Positions 1-11,758 of a DNA stretch of 64,000 bases are shown in pieces. The notes under the pieces were generated by a model. That model was not told the DNA's origin and searched no databases. It saw only the letters and a program-made list of their open reading frames with translations. The stretch lies in the NCBI GenBank assembly GCA_019916065.1, contig CM034233.1:55111947-55175946 (forward strand). Direction: 5' to 3'. Position 1 is the stretch's first letter; each line of letters begins with the position of its first letter. Source of the stretch: Vitellaria paradoxa (lineage: Eukaryota; Streptophyta; Magnoliopsida; Ericales; Sapotaceae). A program made the position numbers and the translations under genes.

Positions 1-10
1 GTATCAGAGC
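1..10 (+). other. Partial primer binding site
   Basis: GTATCAGAGC is the common plant LTR-retrotransposon primer binding site TGGTATCAGAGC (initiator Met-tRNA) without its first two bases, which lie upstream of the window. It fixes the 5' edge of the gypsy internal region. Confidence 0.75.
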
Positions 11-127
11 ATTAGATTGCATTTACTTTTAGGGCTTCAATAGTAAGGCCTATTCATTTCTGTTAAGTAATTATCATATATCGTTTATTAGCTTTGGAAT
101 TAATGATGGTTATATTTTGTAGAATAG

Positions 128-1790
128 CTAGACGTGGAAGAGGGGAGAAATCAAAGGAATCAATTTAGTGGCTAGAATCCTAATGCTCTAGGTGTTGGGC
201 AAGAGGATTTTCATGAGGTGCTGCTAGCTGAAGGTGGCTTTCCACAACTGATATATGAGCAGATGATGCGGTTTATGGCAGTCTACTGGGCCTAGATGTA
301 TAGATTAGGTGTACCAACAACAGCTCCTACCCCAACAGTGGTGGTAGCACCTGCACCGAGAGACACATCGATCATGAGAATTATCAATCAATTCAAGAAG
401 TATGAACCCCCTAAGTTCAGTGGGGAAGGGGATCCAGTCAAGGCAAAAAGATGTTTATAGGAAATTTCTGAGATGATGGAAACTATGGATATAGGTAGCA
501 TTTGGAGTAGTAAAGAATAAGAGAAAACAAGATAAATTGAGATAAAAAAGTAGTTTTGGGTTAATTTTGGCATTTGGTATTTTTTTTCTGAACCGCATTT
601 TTTGGATATGAACAGTAGCAAGCCGTTAGAACGATTTCCCAAATTTATTCTAACAAATTCAAAAAATCAATACTATTTTGCACAATAGTTTTACTCTCTT
701 TCTCAACAACGCCAAAACTGTTAGAATGGTTTTCTAATCCATTCTAACGGATTCAAAAAAATTTGTATAAAATAGCGACAATGGTACTCGTTGGAAAGCT
801 TTTAACTCAAAGAATATGATTGTGCAAAAAAATTTACGTGTTTGGTTAACCTCTTTCCAAATTATTTTTTAGCGAATATTAAAAGTTTTTGAAATTAGTA
901 AAAGTAGGAACATGTAAATGTGTAATAGAGAATTTTAGTGATTTAGAGAGGTTATTGAAGATTTATTTTGTTTTATTTTATTTCTTAGCACTCCAAACGA
1001 TGCCATAGAAGGTGATGAGGTTAGAATCAGGGTGGCAGCATGTCAATTCTAAGGAGGTGCTATTTATTGGTGGAAGTTTTATAGGGACACCATTGATATT
1101 TACACTTTGACTTGCGAAGCATTTAAGGAAGCATTTCTTGAAAGGTTTTTCCCTCCAATGATAAGGGAGATTAAAGTTAAGAAATTTCTTGCATTAGAGT
1201 AGGAGAACTTATCAGCACAGGAGTATGAGAGAAAATTCACAGAATTAGCTAGATTTGCTTACCAGATTGTGCCAGATGAGGTAGCAAAGGCTAGAAAAAA
1301 TTTAAATAAGGATTGAGTTCCTATATCAAGAGGCAGATCATTGGGTTGAGGCATCAGATTTACTCTAGTGCGATGGCGACAACTCTCGTAGTGGAGAGAG
1401 ATGTCATTGACTTCATGTCTAGGGCTCATGGAGGCGAAGGATAAACTCAGAGATAGAATGTGATGCAAGAATATGGTTCTGATTCTAAACAAAGAAAAAG
1501 AAGAGAAAAGGCTAGTGGTTCCAAAAGAAAATTTCAACAACATCAACAATTCCCTTATTAGAAGAAAAGTAGTTCAGGTTTAGGATTAGGTTCAAGTTTG
1601 TTAGGTGGTCAACGAATACAATAATTTCAGTCTCCTTTAAGGGGAGGATTTCAAAATCACTTTGGGTAGAGATTGTATTACAGGTGTAATCAACATGGAC
1701 ACCTGGTAGTTAATTGTCCATTTGGGCAGATGTCACAGGGGAGTGTTAAGCCGGGTGCTTAATAGACTGGTTCTTATCAGATGTAAAAGT
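128..1790 (+). pseudogene. gypsy gag, broken
   Basis: Gag forms the particle and packages element RNA. The N-terminal part (about 128-497) includes the typical KYEPPKFSGEGDP stretch. The central part resumes near 990 with residues like YWWKFYRDT and FLERFFPP, typical of the retrotransposon gag domain. A nucleocapsid knuckle lies at about 1676-1720: RCNQHGHLVVNC. The first cysteine of the expected C-x2-C-x4-H-x4-C appears as tyrosine (TAT for TGT), so the finger is damaged. Several in-frame TAG/TGA codons and a 490-bp interruption show it is dead. Start and end are approximate. Confidence 0.75.
498..985 (+). other. Non-gag segment interrupting gag, with paired hairpins
   Basis: Gag homology stops near 497 and resumes near 986. 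The AT-rich stretch between contains two similar sub-blocks (about 624-680 and 720-776), each starting with a hairpin-forming GTTAGAAYG...TTCTAAC and followed by a related tail. The second hairpin (720-748) has perfect 10-bp arms. No terminal repeats or target duplication were recognised; an insertion or an aberrant join are both possible. Confidence 0.5.
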
Positions 1791-1959
1791 ACCTAGTAAG
1801 CCTGCACCACCTATGCAGCAACAACCTATGTAATTGATTTAGCAATTCCAATAGCTGCGTCGTGGTGGTGGTGGCCAGCGGGGGAAGAGTAGAGATGATG
1901 ACAGCTTAAGGAGTTAGAGGATTTAGGGGCGTGCCTACTCACTTGCGTAGTGGGATGAG

Positions 1960-2480
1960 ACTCCAGATGCTTCTGTGATACGCAGCACATTTCTTTTGTT
2001 TAGCACTTGGGTGTATGTTTTATTTGATATCAGCACTTCACATTCATTTGTTTCACATGCTTGTGTGAAGATATTGGGTTTGACACCCAAAAGGCAAGAG
2101 GAACCTATGTTTGTAGATTCTCCAAGGGGTAGTAGTTCTTCAGTGAATTGGATCTGTAGGAATTGTATTTTGTAATTAGGCGATGTTCAATTATGGATTG
2201 ACTTGAGGGTTTTGGAGATGAAAGAGTTTGATATGATCTTAGGAATGGATTGGCTATCTACTTATCCAGTAAAGATAGATTGTTACTGTAAGTTAGTGAC
2301 GGCTATTCTACCTAATGGTGTTGTGGTGAGGATTTGGGGTGAGACAAGAGTAGTTTTATCTTTTCTATTGTTTAACACTAAGTGCGTGAAGAAGTTTTCT
2401 GATTTATTGGCTAGTTTGAGATTGAATGAGAAAGACTCCAAACACTTTTTTCCAAGAGTTGTTTGTGAGTTTGAAAATGT
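1960..2480 (+). pseudogene. gypsy aspartic protease region, broken
   Basis: The retroviral-type aspartic protease that cleaves Gag-Pol is recognisable by LFDISTSHSF (2020-2050), where the family usually has D-S/T-G-A-T-H-S-F. The catalytic Asp is present, but the Thr/Ser-Gly following it is Ile-Ser, so activity is unlikely. Downstream, FDMILGMDWL (about 2230-2260) is the conserved second signature of gypsy proteases. A TAA at about 2173 splits the frame. Confidence 0.75.
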
Positions 2481-2493
2481 ATTTCCTAAGTAA

Positions 2494-3845
2494 TTGTGGG
2501 AGTTACCTCCTCAAAGGGAGATTGATTTTTGTTTAGACCTTGTGCCAGGATTTTTTCTTATTTCTAAAGCAGCGTACCATATGGTGCCAGTAGAATTGAA
2601 AGAATTGAAGATTCATTTGAATGATTTGTATGCTCGAGGTTTTATTCAACCAAATACATCACTATGGGTAGCATCGGCAATTGTTGTAAAGAAGAAGGAT
2701 AAGACCTCGAGGTTTTGTGTTGATTATTGGTTGTTGAATTCAATGACTATTAAGAATAAATATCCGTTGTCAAGGATAGATGATTTGTTTGACCAGTTAC
2801 GGAGACAAGCTTTTTCTCTAAAATTGATCTTCATTCGGGTTATCACCAGTTGAGGATTCAATGGGAAGATATTCTTAAGACGGCATTTTATACTCGGTAT
2901 GGTCATTTGAATTTGTGGTTCTACCATTCAGGTTAACGAATGCTCTAGTAGTGTTCATAGATTTGATGAATAGGATTTTCTGGCCCAAGATTGGTTTGTG
3001 ATAGTATTCATTGATGATATTTTGATTTATTCTTGTGATGAGTACGAGCACAAGGAACATTTGAAAATAGTTTTGCAGACACTTCAGGACTATAAGTTGT
3101 ATGCCAAGTCTACTAAATGTGAGTTTTGATTATCCGAGATGAATTTTTTGGGTCATGTAGTTTCTGGTCAAAGAATTGTAGTAGATCATTCTAAGGTTTT
3201 AGCTGTGTTAGATTGCTCGTGGTCGAGATTTATTTTTGAAGTTTGTAATTTCTTGGGTTTGGCTGGTTATTACCACCGTCTCATCCAAGATTTTTCTCGG
3301 TTAATGGGTCCATTGACTCAACTGACTCGGAAAGGGGTTAAATTCAAACAGGATGATGCTCGTGAGAATGCTTTTAATGAATTAAAGTGAAGATTAATTG
3401 AGGTTCCAGTATTGATTATACCTGAACATGGAATGGGATATTCAGTGTATTGTGATGCTTCACGTGAAGGTTTAGGATGTGTCTTGATGTAGAATGATCA
3501 AATAGTAGTGTATTGGTCTAGGCAGTTGAAGCCGCATGAGAAGAATTACCCTACACATGATTTAGAGTTGGCCACAGTGGTTTTTGCTTCAAAGACCTGG
3601 TGGCATTATCTATATGGTGAGAGATTTTATGTTTATTAAGATCACAAAGTTTAAAGTATTTGTTTACTCAGTATGATTTGAATATGAGACAGAGAAGGTG
3701 GATGAAATATTTGGAGGATTATGATTTTGATCTTTAGTATCATCCAGGGAAGGCTAACGTAGTGGTTGACGCTTTGAGTAGAAAGTCACAGAGTTTGGCG
3801 ACTATGATGATTTGTTCTCAATGGCATATTTAGGAAGATGTTAGT
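2494..3845 (+). pseudogene. gypsy reverse transcriptase and RNase H, broken
   Basis: The enzyme would copy element RNA into DNA. RT begins after a stop at 2491-2493, with the gypsy-typical LYARGFIQP and [15 protein letters not shown] (about 2620-2730). The frame shifts near 2815 and 2930. The active-site box reads FIDDILIY at 3007-3030 (family Y/F-x-D-D, aspartates kept). The thumb and connection follow at 3139-3390 (FLGHVVSG, FLGLAGYYHR). RNase H starts near 3400 with VYCDASREGLG (catalytic Asp kept) and [18 protein letters not shown] to about 3620, then further frameshifts to about 3845. Clearly non-functional. Confidence 0.85.
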
Positions 3846-3949
3846 GATTTTAAATTTTGATGGGACAACGATGATGAAGATGGCACCATTTATTCTAGTT
3901 TGAATTGTTTGCAAGTGGTACCTGTGTTATTGACACGGGTTATTGAGAC

Positions 3950-4350
3950 TTAACAGAATGATCGATATTGTCAGATCATGAGGCATTATTTATCTTGGGG
4001 ACAGACAACTGGAAGTTGGAGTTTATCTACAGAGGGTATTTGAAATTCAGAGATAAGATTTTTACGCCTAATGTGGATAGAATTTAGGAAGAGGTACTCT
4101 GGGAGTTTCATTACTCGAGGTTTGTAATACATCCTGGAGGAACTAAAATGTGTAAAGACTTGGGATGTTAGTACTGGTGGAGCGATATGAAGCATAATGT
4201 GACATAATTTGTGTCCCGTTGCCTAACCTGTCAACGGATGAAGGCCAAACACCAAAGACCGACTAGTTTGTTACAACCATTGCCAGTGGCATAGTGGAAA
4301 TGGGACTATGTAACTATAGATTTTATGATGAGTTTGCAAGGACTCGTCTA
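3950..4350 (+). pseudogene. gypsy integrase, N-terminal part only
   Basis: The HHCC zinc-binding region can be read from about 4100: HPGG..K, YWW, then FVSRCLTCQRMKA. The start of the catalytic core, WKWDYVTIDFM, carries the first aspartate of the DDE triad. The coding match ends at a TAA near 4350 and the rest of the core is absent, so the element was truncated or replaced here. In-frame stops occur inside the zinc region. Confidence 0.75.
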
Positions 4351-6400
4351 AACCTTGGCGTTGTTCATACATCTGATTCTGACAATAATTCCATTCCAAA
4401 CCTTGTAAATGTTGATTCTATACCCACCTTTGACTTTGATAATGAGATGATAATGCCTGTTTCTGCACCTTTAAATTTTTTTTATAGACTGTTGGACTAA
4501 ATATTGCTCCAACTCAAGGTATTATCTAACCTTTGCATCTTTTCTGTATAGGTTAATTTTCTTTTTATTCTCCTTTTTATGATTTATCATGTCTTAAGTT
4601 GGGGGGTTAAGCTGGGGACACATACATTTTCTCTTTATCTATGCTCCATAAATATGTGCACCTAGGCATACTACAAAACCATATGCCTAATTTTAGATAC
4701 ATTAGGGACAATGTGCACCTTAAGCTGGGGGGTAGAGTTATATAATCAGTATAACATAATGAGCACAATATACACCCAGCTAAATAATTTGAAAGAATTG
4801 AATGAAAATTTTTCAAAAAATAGGACAACTTTGAACTTAAAAGGTTTAAGTTAGGAAAATTCATACCTCTTTCACATATTTCCAGTCAATCTAATCTTGG
4901 TTGTAATCATGAAAACAATAAATGGTTTGGTTTCAATTTTAGATGAAATTTGGAATTTAATATGAGTGTGATAATTTTTAATACATTGAAAACTGGTCAT
5001 TGGATAACATTGAACTAATAATGTATTAATGATCTGAGTTCATGAGATTTGGCCATCCAAGTATGCTTAGACATAGGTGGAGATTTACAACCCTTTATTT
5101 TGTGAACTTCAGAGACATGTGCGTCTTTCTTAAGGATTTATACTTCAACTCTTTTATCTGTTGTTCATATTACTTCAATTCAATAGCTTCATAACCTCAT
5201 GTTGCTTTGGTATTGAATGCACAAAAATTTAATTTTAATTTGCATATATGGATCAATGTCTCTAATGAGTATTATTAGTCTTTAGAGTCATGTTTGGTCG
5301 TCCTTGAAATAATTTGAGCCTATATCCTCTCTTTTGTTACATTATCCTTGGAACCAATTTGAAGCCTTTGAAGAAAAATAAAATTAATAAATGAAGTTTC
5401 TTATTTTTAGCCACATTTACAACCCTTTAACCTTAGATATATTTAGATGAACCAACCTTCACATGACTAGGGATATAGGCGCTAAAATCATTATAAGGTG
5501 AATAAAGGAGATTGTAAAAGTGAAGGAAAGGATGATGGGAAAGAAAGAGAATTCGTAAAATGGGATACTCTATAAAGCAACATCATTAATCCCTATTTGT
5601 TCTCTTTAAAATATATATATGTAGATATATTCATTATATCAAAGGTAGCTTGAAGGGTGGTTCTAAAATGGGATATACAAGGGATGGAAAGAGAAGAAGT
5701 TGGGGGGGTGGGAGTTTTGAACTTCGAAGCACTATTCTTTAATCCTTTGTTCATGCACTTTAAATTTCCCATCCGTCATTTGTTAACCTAACACCCCTTG
5801 GCCAAGTTACAACCTATTGAAAGACCCAATGGACTTTAGGTGAAATATACTTAGAGGAGCATTGACCTATCATATGTATGTTGATTGTGACATTCTTATC
5901 TATGCATTGATGCATTTCTCCATAAAGCTAAGAGCATTCTCATATATTTTGAATCTCTTTGTATTCACGTTTTGATTGGGTTCAATGCACAGCTTTGTCT
6001 TCACATCATTACATGAACCTTGTGAGTGACCATTTTTAGGGTGATTTCGTTTGAGAGTGAACAACTTGGTGAGATTTGAAGTTGAGACCTTAGTCTATAA
6101 AGTATACTAGATGGTTTAGTTAAGTAAATGATATGTATTGATATATTAAAAGTGATATGGTTCGAAACTGATTAAGTTAGAGATGTGTTAAAATGATTTA
6201 CATGATTGTTGAATTCTATAATTTATTCACTATTGAAATTAAACCATTACTTGTTAGAATGATTTGAACTTAGCATGAAAAGTGATTAAGAATTTTGTGG
6301 GTAGATTCACTGTAAACCCTCACGAGACTTTACTCGTCCACTAGGGGGAAACATAGAGGTTTAAAAGGCATGTTGCACATAGTTATGTGCAACCATGTTT
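4351..6400 (+). other. Non-coding retroelement 3' region, possibly Tat/Athila type
   Basis: No coding domain was found apart from a short frame ending at 4500. Purine-rich, G-run segments recur: around 4600 (AAGTTGGGGGG, AAGCTGGGGAC), 4718-4735 (TTAAGCTGGGGGGTAGAG) and 5699-5712 (GTTGGGGGGGTGGG). Such wording downstream of pol is familiar from plant Tat/Athila gypsy elements. Its continuation may be 13240-13321, across the copia insertion. Assignment is an inference. Confidence 0.4.
6372..6393. repeat. Perfect inverted repeat
   Basis: GTTGCACATA and TATGTGCAAC are exact reverse complements separated by two bases, and pairing extends imperfectly outwards to about 6367-6398. It ends 12 bases before the copia insertion at 6406. 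Confidence 0.8.
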
Positions 6401-6405
6401 CCAAC

Positions 6406-6583
6406 TGTAATACGAGTGAATTGGGAGAATTTCTAAACACATAGACTTGCTTCTAGTGTGTTAATTTATATACATTAAACAGTGAATGTATATATTACAT
6501 TGGTGTCTCTTTGCATCACCAAGTGACCGGATACACTTCCTACATTGACTACTATACTTAAATTACATTTACGTACATTAACA
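6406..6583 (-). repeat. 3' LTR of copia-1
   Basis: Begins TGTAATACGAG and ends TTAACA on the plus strand, matching 13065-13239. The adjacent pyrimidine run CTCTCCTTC (6584-6592) is the polypurine tract when read on the minus strand, followed by the AAGCTGGAGCATATG sequence seen beside many plant copia LTRs. Confidence 0.88.
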
Positions 6584-6654
6584 CTCTCCTTCAAGCTGGA
6601 GCATATGTATTACATGTTCTAAGCTTATTACAAATGTATTTCACTCTAGCTCAT

Positions 6655-8100
6655 CCTAAGGCCTTAGTAAAAAAATCAGCTAATTAATCTTCTGACTTAA
6701 CATGGCTGGTTTTGATTACATTCTGCAATATCTTTTCTCTGACAAAGTGATAATCCACTTCAATATGTTTGGTTTCCTCATGAAATACTGAGTTAGAAGC
6801 AATGTGAACAGCGGCTTGATTATCACAAAATAGGTCCATAGGCTAGGTTTCATGAATTCTTAGTTCTGTTAACATATGACGTATCCAAATCAATTCAGAG
6901 GAAGTATATGACATAGCCCTATATTCTGACTCTCTACTTGACCTTGCTACCACAGTCTACTTTTTACCTTTCCATGACACCAAGTTTCCTCCCACAAAGA
7001 TATAATACCTAGTAGATGACCGTCTATCTGATGGCGAACCAGCCCAATCTAAATCTGTGTAACCTTGCACATGTGTATGACCATTATTTTGATATAACAA
7101 ACCACATCCTGGTGCACCTTTTTGATATCTCAGAATACGAATAACTGCATCCCAATGACTTGTTCGAGGAGCTTCAAAAAACTGACTCACTACACTCGTA
7201 GCGAGTGAAATATCTAGTCGGGTAACAGTTAGGTAGTTAAGCTTCCCAACTAATCTGTGGTATTGACCAGGATCATCTAATAATTCCCCTTTATCTGCTA
7301 GAAGCTTTGTATTGGGATCCATTGGGGTATCAATTGGTTTGGATCCCAGCAAACCAGTTTCAGGTAGCAGATCAAGAACATATTTCATTTGAGAAAGGGT
7401 TATCCCCTCATGCGATCTTGCAATCTTAATCCCTAAGAAAAACTTTAGTGCACCTAGATCTTTAGTGTTGAACTTATTTCGAAGGAATATCTTCAGATCA
7501 TGGATTCCTTGTGCATCATCACCTGTGATTATAATATCATCTACATAAACCAGTAACCAAATCTTTCCCTGAGAAGAATGATGGTAGAAAATAGAATGAT
7601 CAACTCCGTACTGTATCAATCCAAATTCGATCATTACAACACTAAACCTGCCAAACCATGCTCGAGGAGATTGATTTAGGCCATATAGTGACTTTTTTAA
7701 GTTATATACTAGTCCAGACTCCCCTTGAGCAATAAAGCCAGGAGGTTGCTCCATATATACTTCTTCAGTTAGATCCTCATGGAGGAAGGCATTCTTAATG
7801 TCAAGTTGATGAAATGACTAGCAAAAAATGGCTGCAAAAGAAATGATAAGACGGACTAATGTGATCTTAGCCATAGGAGAGAAGGTCTCTAAGAAATTAA
7901 GACCATAGATTTGGGTGTATCATTTGGCAATAAGTCATGCTTTCAATCGATTAACTGAACCATTAGGAGAAACTTTGACATTATACACCCATCAACAACC
8001 AATTGTTGACTTACCAAGAGGTAGAGTAACCAAATCCCATGTATCATTGGCTCGAAGAGTTGACATTTTTTCTTCCATAGCATAACTTCATCTGGAATGA
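6655..8100 (-). pseudogene. copia-1 reverse transcriptase and RNase H
   Basis: Reading leftwards, RT starts near 8100. The longest open piece is 7754-6957 (265 aa) with EQPPGF, LKKSLYGLNQSPRAWF and the active-site box YVDD (7536-7547), all copia hallmarks; FLGIKIARS and the VGKLNYLTVTRPD-like stretch follow (with L for P). RNase H begins near 7060 (YTDLDWAGSPSDRRSSTRYY, catalytic Asp kept) and runs past the stop at 6957 to about 6655, where ADFFTKA-like residues end pol. Several stops lie in the 5' part of RT and the C-terminal RNase H. Confidence 0.88.
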
Positions 8101-8599
8101 GACAGTGCTTCAGACACAGAGTGAGGAATAGAAATAGTGGATAAGGAGGTAACAAAAGCATGATATGATAGAGATAAGGTTGTATTAGAAACAAAATTAG
8201 AGATAGGATGGGAGGTGCAATTGCATGTACCTTTCTGAATAGCAATTGGAAGATCAAGATCACAGGGTGCTGGTGCAGGAGTGGGATCTGAAGACTGGAG
8301 AGGAGAAGGTGAAGAGCTTGAAGCATCAGGGGAAGCCTCTGAAGTTGTCTGTCGTCTGGTGTGAACTTGCAAATTTGGATGAGAAAGACGAAAAGGAGAA
8401 ATCACAGGTAGCGGAAGGCTCTCATTTATATCAGAGACAAAAGAATCATCAGAGAAGAAAGGGGTACTCTCAAAGAATGAGACATCAGCACATACAAAAT
8501 ATCTATGCAGAGAAGGACTATAACATTGATATCCTTTTTTGCACGCGAGAATATCCTATAAAGGCACATTTAAGAGAATGAGGATCAAACTTATCAGTC

Positions 8600-9680
8600 C
8601 CACTATCAAGTTGATGGACAAATGCAACACAACCAAAGATTTATGGAGGAAGAAAAAACAACGGTGTCTGGGGAAATAATATAGAATAAAGGGAACAACC
8701 TTTCAAAACATATGACAGCACTGTTAATTAGGTAACATGCTGTGAGAACTGCATTCCCCCAAAATATCTTTGGAACCTTCATATGAAGCATTAAACATCG
8801 AGCTATTTCAATTAAGTGTAAATTCTTCCTCTCAACCACTCTATTTTGTTGTGAAGTACGAGGACAAGATGACTAATGAAGCATGCCAAATTATGTCATA
8901 AAATCTGTAAAAGGCTTAGAAAAGTACTCTTTGGCATTATCACTTCGAAGAATCTTAACAAACACATCAAACTGAGTTTTTATTTCAAGACAAAATGATT
9001 GAAAAATAGATAACAACTCAGAACGATCTTTTATTAAATAAACCCATGTGAATCTAAAAAAATTATCAATAAAAGTAACAAAATACTTGAACCCCAACGT
9101 GGGTACAACTCGACTAGGTCCCTATACATCTGAATGAACTAACTGAAAGTGACTTAAGGACCTGTTATTGACTCTAGGACTAAAAGGAACATGTGATGCT
9201 TTCCTAACTGACAAGACTCGCAATCTAAAGATGAAAGCTAACTCAAGCTAGGAACTATAAATTTCAACCTGTCTAAAAAAAGATGACCCAATCAATAATG
9301 GATTTCAAATAACGAGGCAGCTGCAGAACAAGTGATAGATGAAGAATCAGCCAGATAATAGAGTCCCTAACTTTCATGTCCTTTTCCAATCTTCTTCCTT
9401 GTCTTCAAATCCTAGATAATCACAGAATCAAGAAAGAATGTCATTAATTAATTTAATTGCTTAGTGAGCTTGCTCACGAAAGAAGATTGAAAGATAAGGA
9501 TGGAACATATAAAGCTGAAGATAAGGGAAAATTAAAAGATCAACAAATTTTACCAACACCCTTTACAGGATTAGATGAACCATTTGCTGTTGTGACATTG
9601 GGAATTAGAGAGTACTGAATATTAGAAAATAATGAAAAAATTCTAGACATATGGTCTGAAGCACCAGAGTCAATAACCTA
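8600..9680 (-). pseudogene. copia-1 protease and integrase region
   Basis: The protease site DSGAS is encoded at 9657-9671, followed by DHMS, typical of copia proteases. The pre-integrase His/Cys region is readable near 9330-9190 (LGHL, then CESC). The integrase core is open at 9097-8891, with FKYFVTFIDNFFRFTWVY and LRSDNAKEY; the SDN catalytic aspartate is kept. It continues after a frameshift at 8839-8606 with MVERKNLHL and FWGNAVLTACYLINS. Frameshifts and stops separate the pieces. The hinge between integrase and RT (8100-8600) is poorly conserved and low in recognisable motifs. Confidence 0.82.
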
Positions 9681-9769
9681 TGTATGTGAAGAGGTGGACA
9701 TACAAGTAGTAGAATTACCTTGATGGGATAAAGAAACTATTGGAAGAGATGCCTACTGAGCCATTTGAT

Positions 9770-10718
9770 ACTAGAGAAATCTGGCATACTCTTCTCCTGA
9801 AAGAGTCACAGTTGATGATTCATTTGTGCTGAGTTTTTCTGAAGAAGTGGGAACATCAGACAAAGCTACATGAACCATATGAGCTAGTTTCCTATGAAGA
9901 TCCTAACAATTCTCCCTAATATGTCCAACACAACCACAATGAAAACATTTAGGTCTAGTACCACGACCTCCACGACCACGACCATGTCCCTCATGACCAC
10001 GTTCACCAAACTGAGATGGAGGCTTATAAATCAGACCTTGATTGTCAATGGAAGTTTGATTAATTAGGGCAAAACGTGTAGAATCCAGAGTCGCGGTTGA
10101 ATCCTTAGTTGAATTCTTAGAGGCAACCCTCATAACCCTAGAATAAGTTTCTACAAATGATGGAAGAGTAGCTGCACTAAGAATTTAGGCTTTTACCGGC
10201 TCAAACTCAGGATCTAGCCCTGCTAGGAAACGAAGTACTACCATTTGTTCTCTCAGCTTCTACATCACATTGATATCTATTGACAAAGGTTGAAAAGAGT
10301 TTAATTCCTCATGAACACGCTCCATAGAAGCAAAGTATTCCATCACTAGTTTACTAGACTATTGAAGCTGGAAGAATTCCAGTGACAAGTCATACATTCG
10401 AGTGAGGTCACTGGAGAAATGGAGACATATGTATTCCCATATATTTTTACATGCGTCAAGATGAGTATGCATGTTAGCGATATTGGGCTCCATAGAATTT
10501 TATAAGACTAACAAGATGAGCATCTTCTTGGACCTAAGCATCATACTTAGGATCAACTTCAGGGGGTCCAAATGTTGTCAAATGTTTCGGTTTTCCATAC
10601 CCTATTAACACAATTTTAATGGCTTTAGCCCATTGAATGCAATTTGCTCCATTCAACTTCATTGTGGTTAACTGTTGAGGTATGAAAATTGTTGTTCAAC
10701 AGACATCTCTGAAGCCAT
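9770..10718 (-). pseudogene. copia-1 gag
   Basis: The likely start codon is at 10718-10716 (MASEMS...). A UBN2-type gag core follows, with NGANCIQWAKAI near 10640 and motifs around LDACKNIWEYM. The zinc knuckle CFHCGCVGHIRENC (9906-9947) is a complete C-x2-C-x4-H-x4-C, preceded by an Arg/Gly-rich basic stretch that would bind RNA. A stop follows the knuckle directly at 9903-9905, and others interrupt the core. The 10719-11220 leader has no convincing gene. Confidence 0.8.
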
Positions 10719-11220
10719 TTAGGAACCAACTGTAACAAACTACAATAGCCTTTTTGGAATCTAGAACAGAATAGTAGAGCTGAAGCACAACAGTGGGCTC
10801 AAGAACCAAGAATGGAACTAGAACACCAACGCTGGAGCAAAGACTGAATGAGAGAGAGACACTGCTAGACTCACTAGAGGAGGACGACATTGCTAGAGCA
10901 TTGGTAGATTCCAATGGACTGACACGCGCTTACATGCGCTGATGAGGCTCCTACGCGTGGGTTTCACGCCCTGACAGGAAGATCGCGTGTGGGAGCGTGT
11001 GGACACTATTCGGACGACGAGAATTTGATGACAGTGATTGCCTGAGACCGATGATTCTCTTGGTGGCTTTGAATCTTTGAAACGACGAGTGGTTCAAAGC
11101 TGGGTAGACTTTTTGCTGATCAGCCAAAACTCCGAAGGTCAGTCAAAATTATACTGTTTAACAAAGAACAGGGACTTTGGTGGTATTAAGACTCTAGACT
11201 AATGATGAATTTCCTAATCT

Positions 11221-11232
11221 GCTCTGATACCA
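11221..11232 (-). other. Primer binding site of copia-1
   Basis: GCTCTGATACCA is the reverse complement of TGGTATCAGAGC. In an undisturbed element the 5' LTR would abut it on the right, but here the LTR lies 1.8 kb away at 13065. Confidence 0.85.
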
Positions 11233-11444
11233 TGTGATTGAGCACATATAATGTTATTTCACCATGATTTTGTAACTTGTTTTAAGTGTTTCATGCATAT
11301 AAACTCTCTAAGTTATAATAAAAGTTAGCTAATTGACATTCTTGTGGATGTTTGTAGGTCTTTGAAGCTTTATTTGAGGAGGAAATGGTGAAAAAGAGTG
11401 TAAAGAGCACTGAAGCAAAGCTGTGAATGAAAGCTGAGAGCCAT

Positions 11445-11680
11445 GGGTGCCCCTCAATATGGTGGGCGCCCCACACAAGTCACAGGCGCCCCACCCTTAA
11501 TCAGATGGGCGCCCGCTGAGAGGTGATTTTGGAGGAGAAGCCTAAGTCTTAGAGGAAATTGGTCGAGCAGCTGGTGGAGGCAACCCACGGGCGCCCCTCA
11601 GTGGTCACGGGCGCCCTACACTTACTTAGACAGGCGCCTACCGAGAGTGGATTTTTGAGGACAGCAAGCCATGGGCGCCC
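11445..11680. repeat. Cluster of eight GGGCGCCC-like palindromes
   Basis: Octamers centred on GGCGCC or GGTGCC start at 11445, 11464, 11484, 11507, 11589, 11609, 11632 and 11673. The trios 11464/11484/11507 and 11589/11609/11632 have identical spacing (20 and 23 bp), showing duplication of a module with a 125-bp period. The cluster lies about 70-300 bp upstream of a TATA box. Confidence 0.85.
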
Positions 11681-11748
11681 CTTACTCCAGACTTTTGACT
11701 TTTTTTCATTTAAGCTAATGTACCTTTTTTACCCTTGATTGTAAGGAC

Positions 11749-11758
11749 ATATAAAAGG
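11749..11758 (+). promoter_or_regulatory. TATA box of the solo LTR
   Basis: ATATAAAAGG, a strong TATA match in the position expected of an LTR promoter, with T-rich sequence downstream. Confidence 0.55.

Larger units (their letters stand above)
1..4350 (+). mobile_element. Degenerate Ty3/gypsy retrotransposon, internal region, Tekay/Del-like
   Basis: Gag, protease, reverse transcriptase, RNase H and the start of integrase follow in the order usual for Ty3/gypsy, all on the plus strand. The window opens inside the primer binding site, so the 5' LTR lies just outside. Every domain is broken by stops or frameshifts, and the homology ends abruptly in the integrase core near 4350, where unrelated sequence begins. 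The wording of the RT and integrase zinc-finger regions suggests a Tekay/Del chromovirus; that lineage call is from memory of the family and not tested. Confidence 0.85.

Noticed and set aside
1..4350. Possible endogenous pararetrovirus
   Set aside because: Integrase zinc finger and core follow RNase H, and no movement-protein or coat signature is visible, so Ty3/gypsy fits.
8246..8581. Plus-strand 111-codon frame
   Set aside because: Antisense shadow of the copia-1 pol hinge region.
10696..10914. Ser-rich minus-strand frame upstream of copia-1 gag
   Set aside because: Lies in the leader, overlaps the gag start in another frame and has no family counterpart I recognise.
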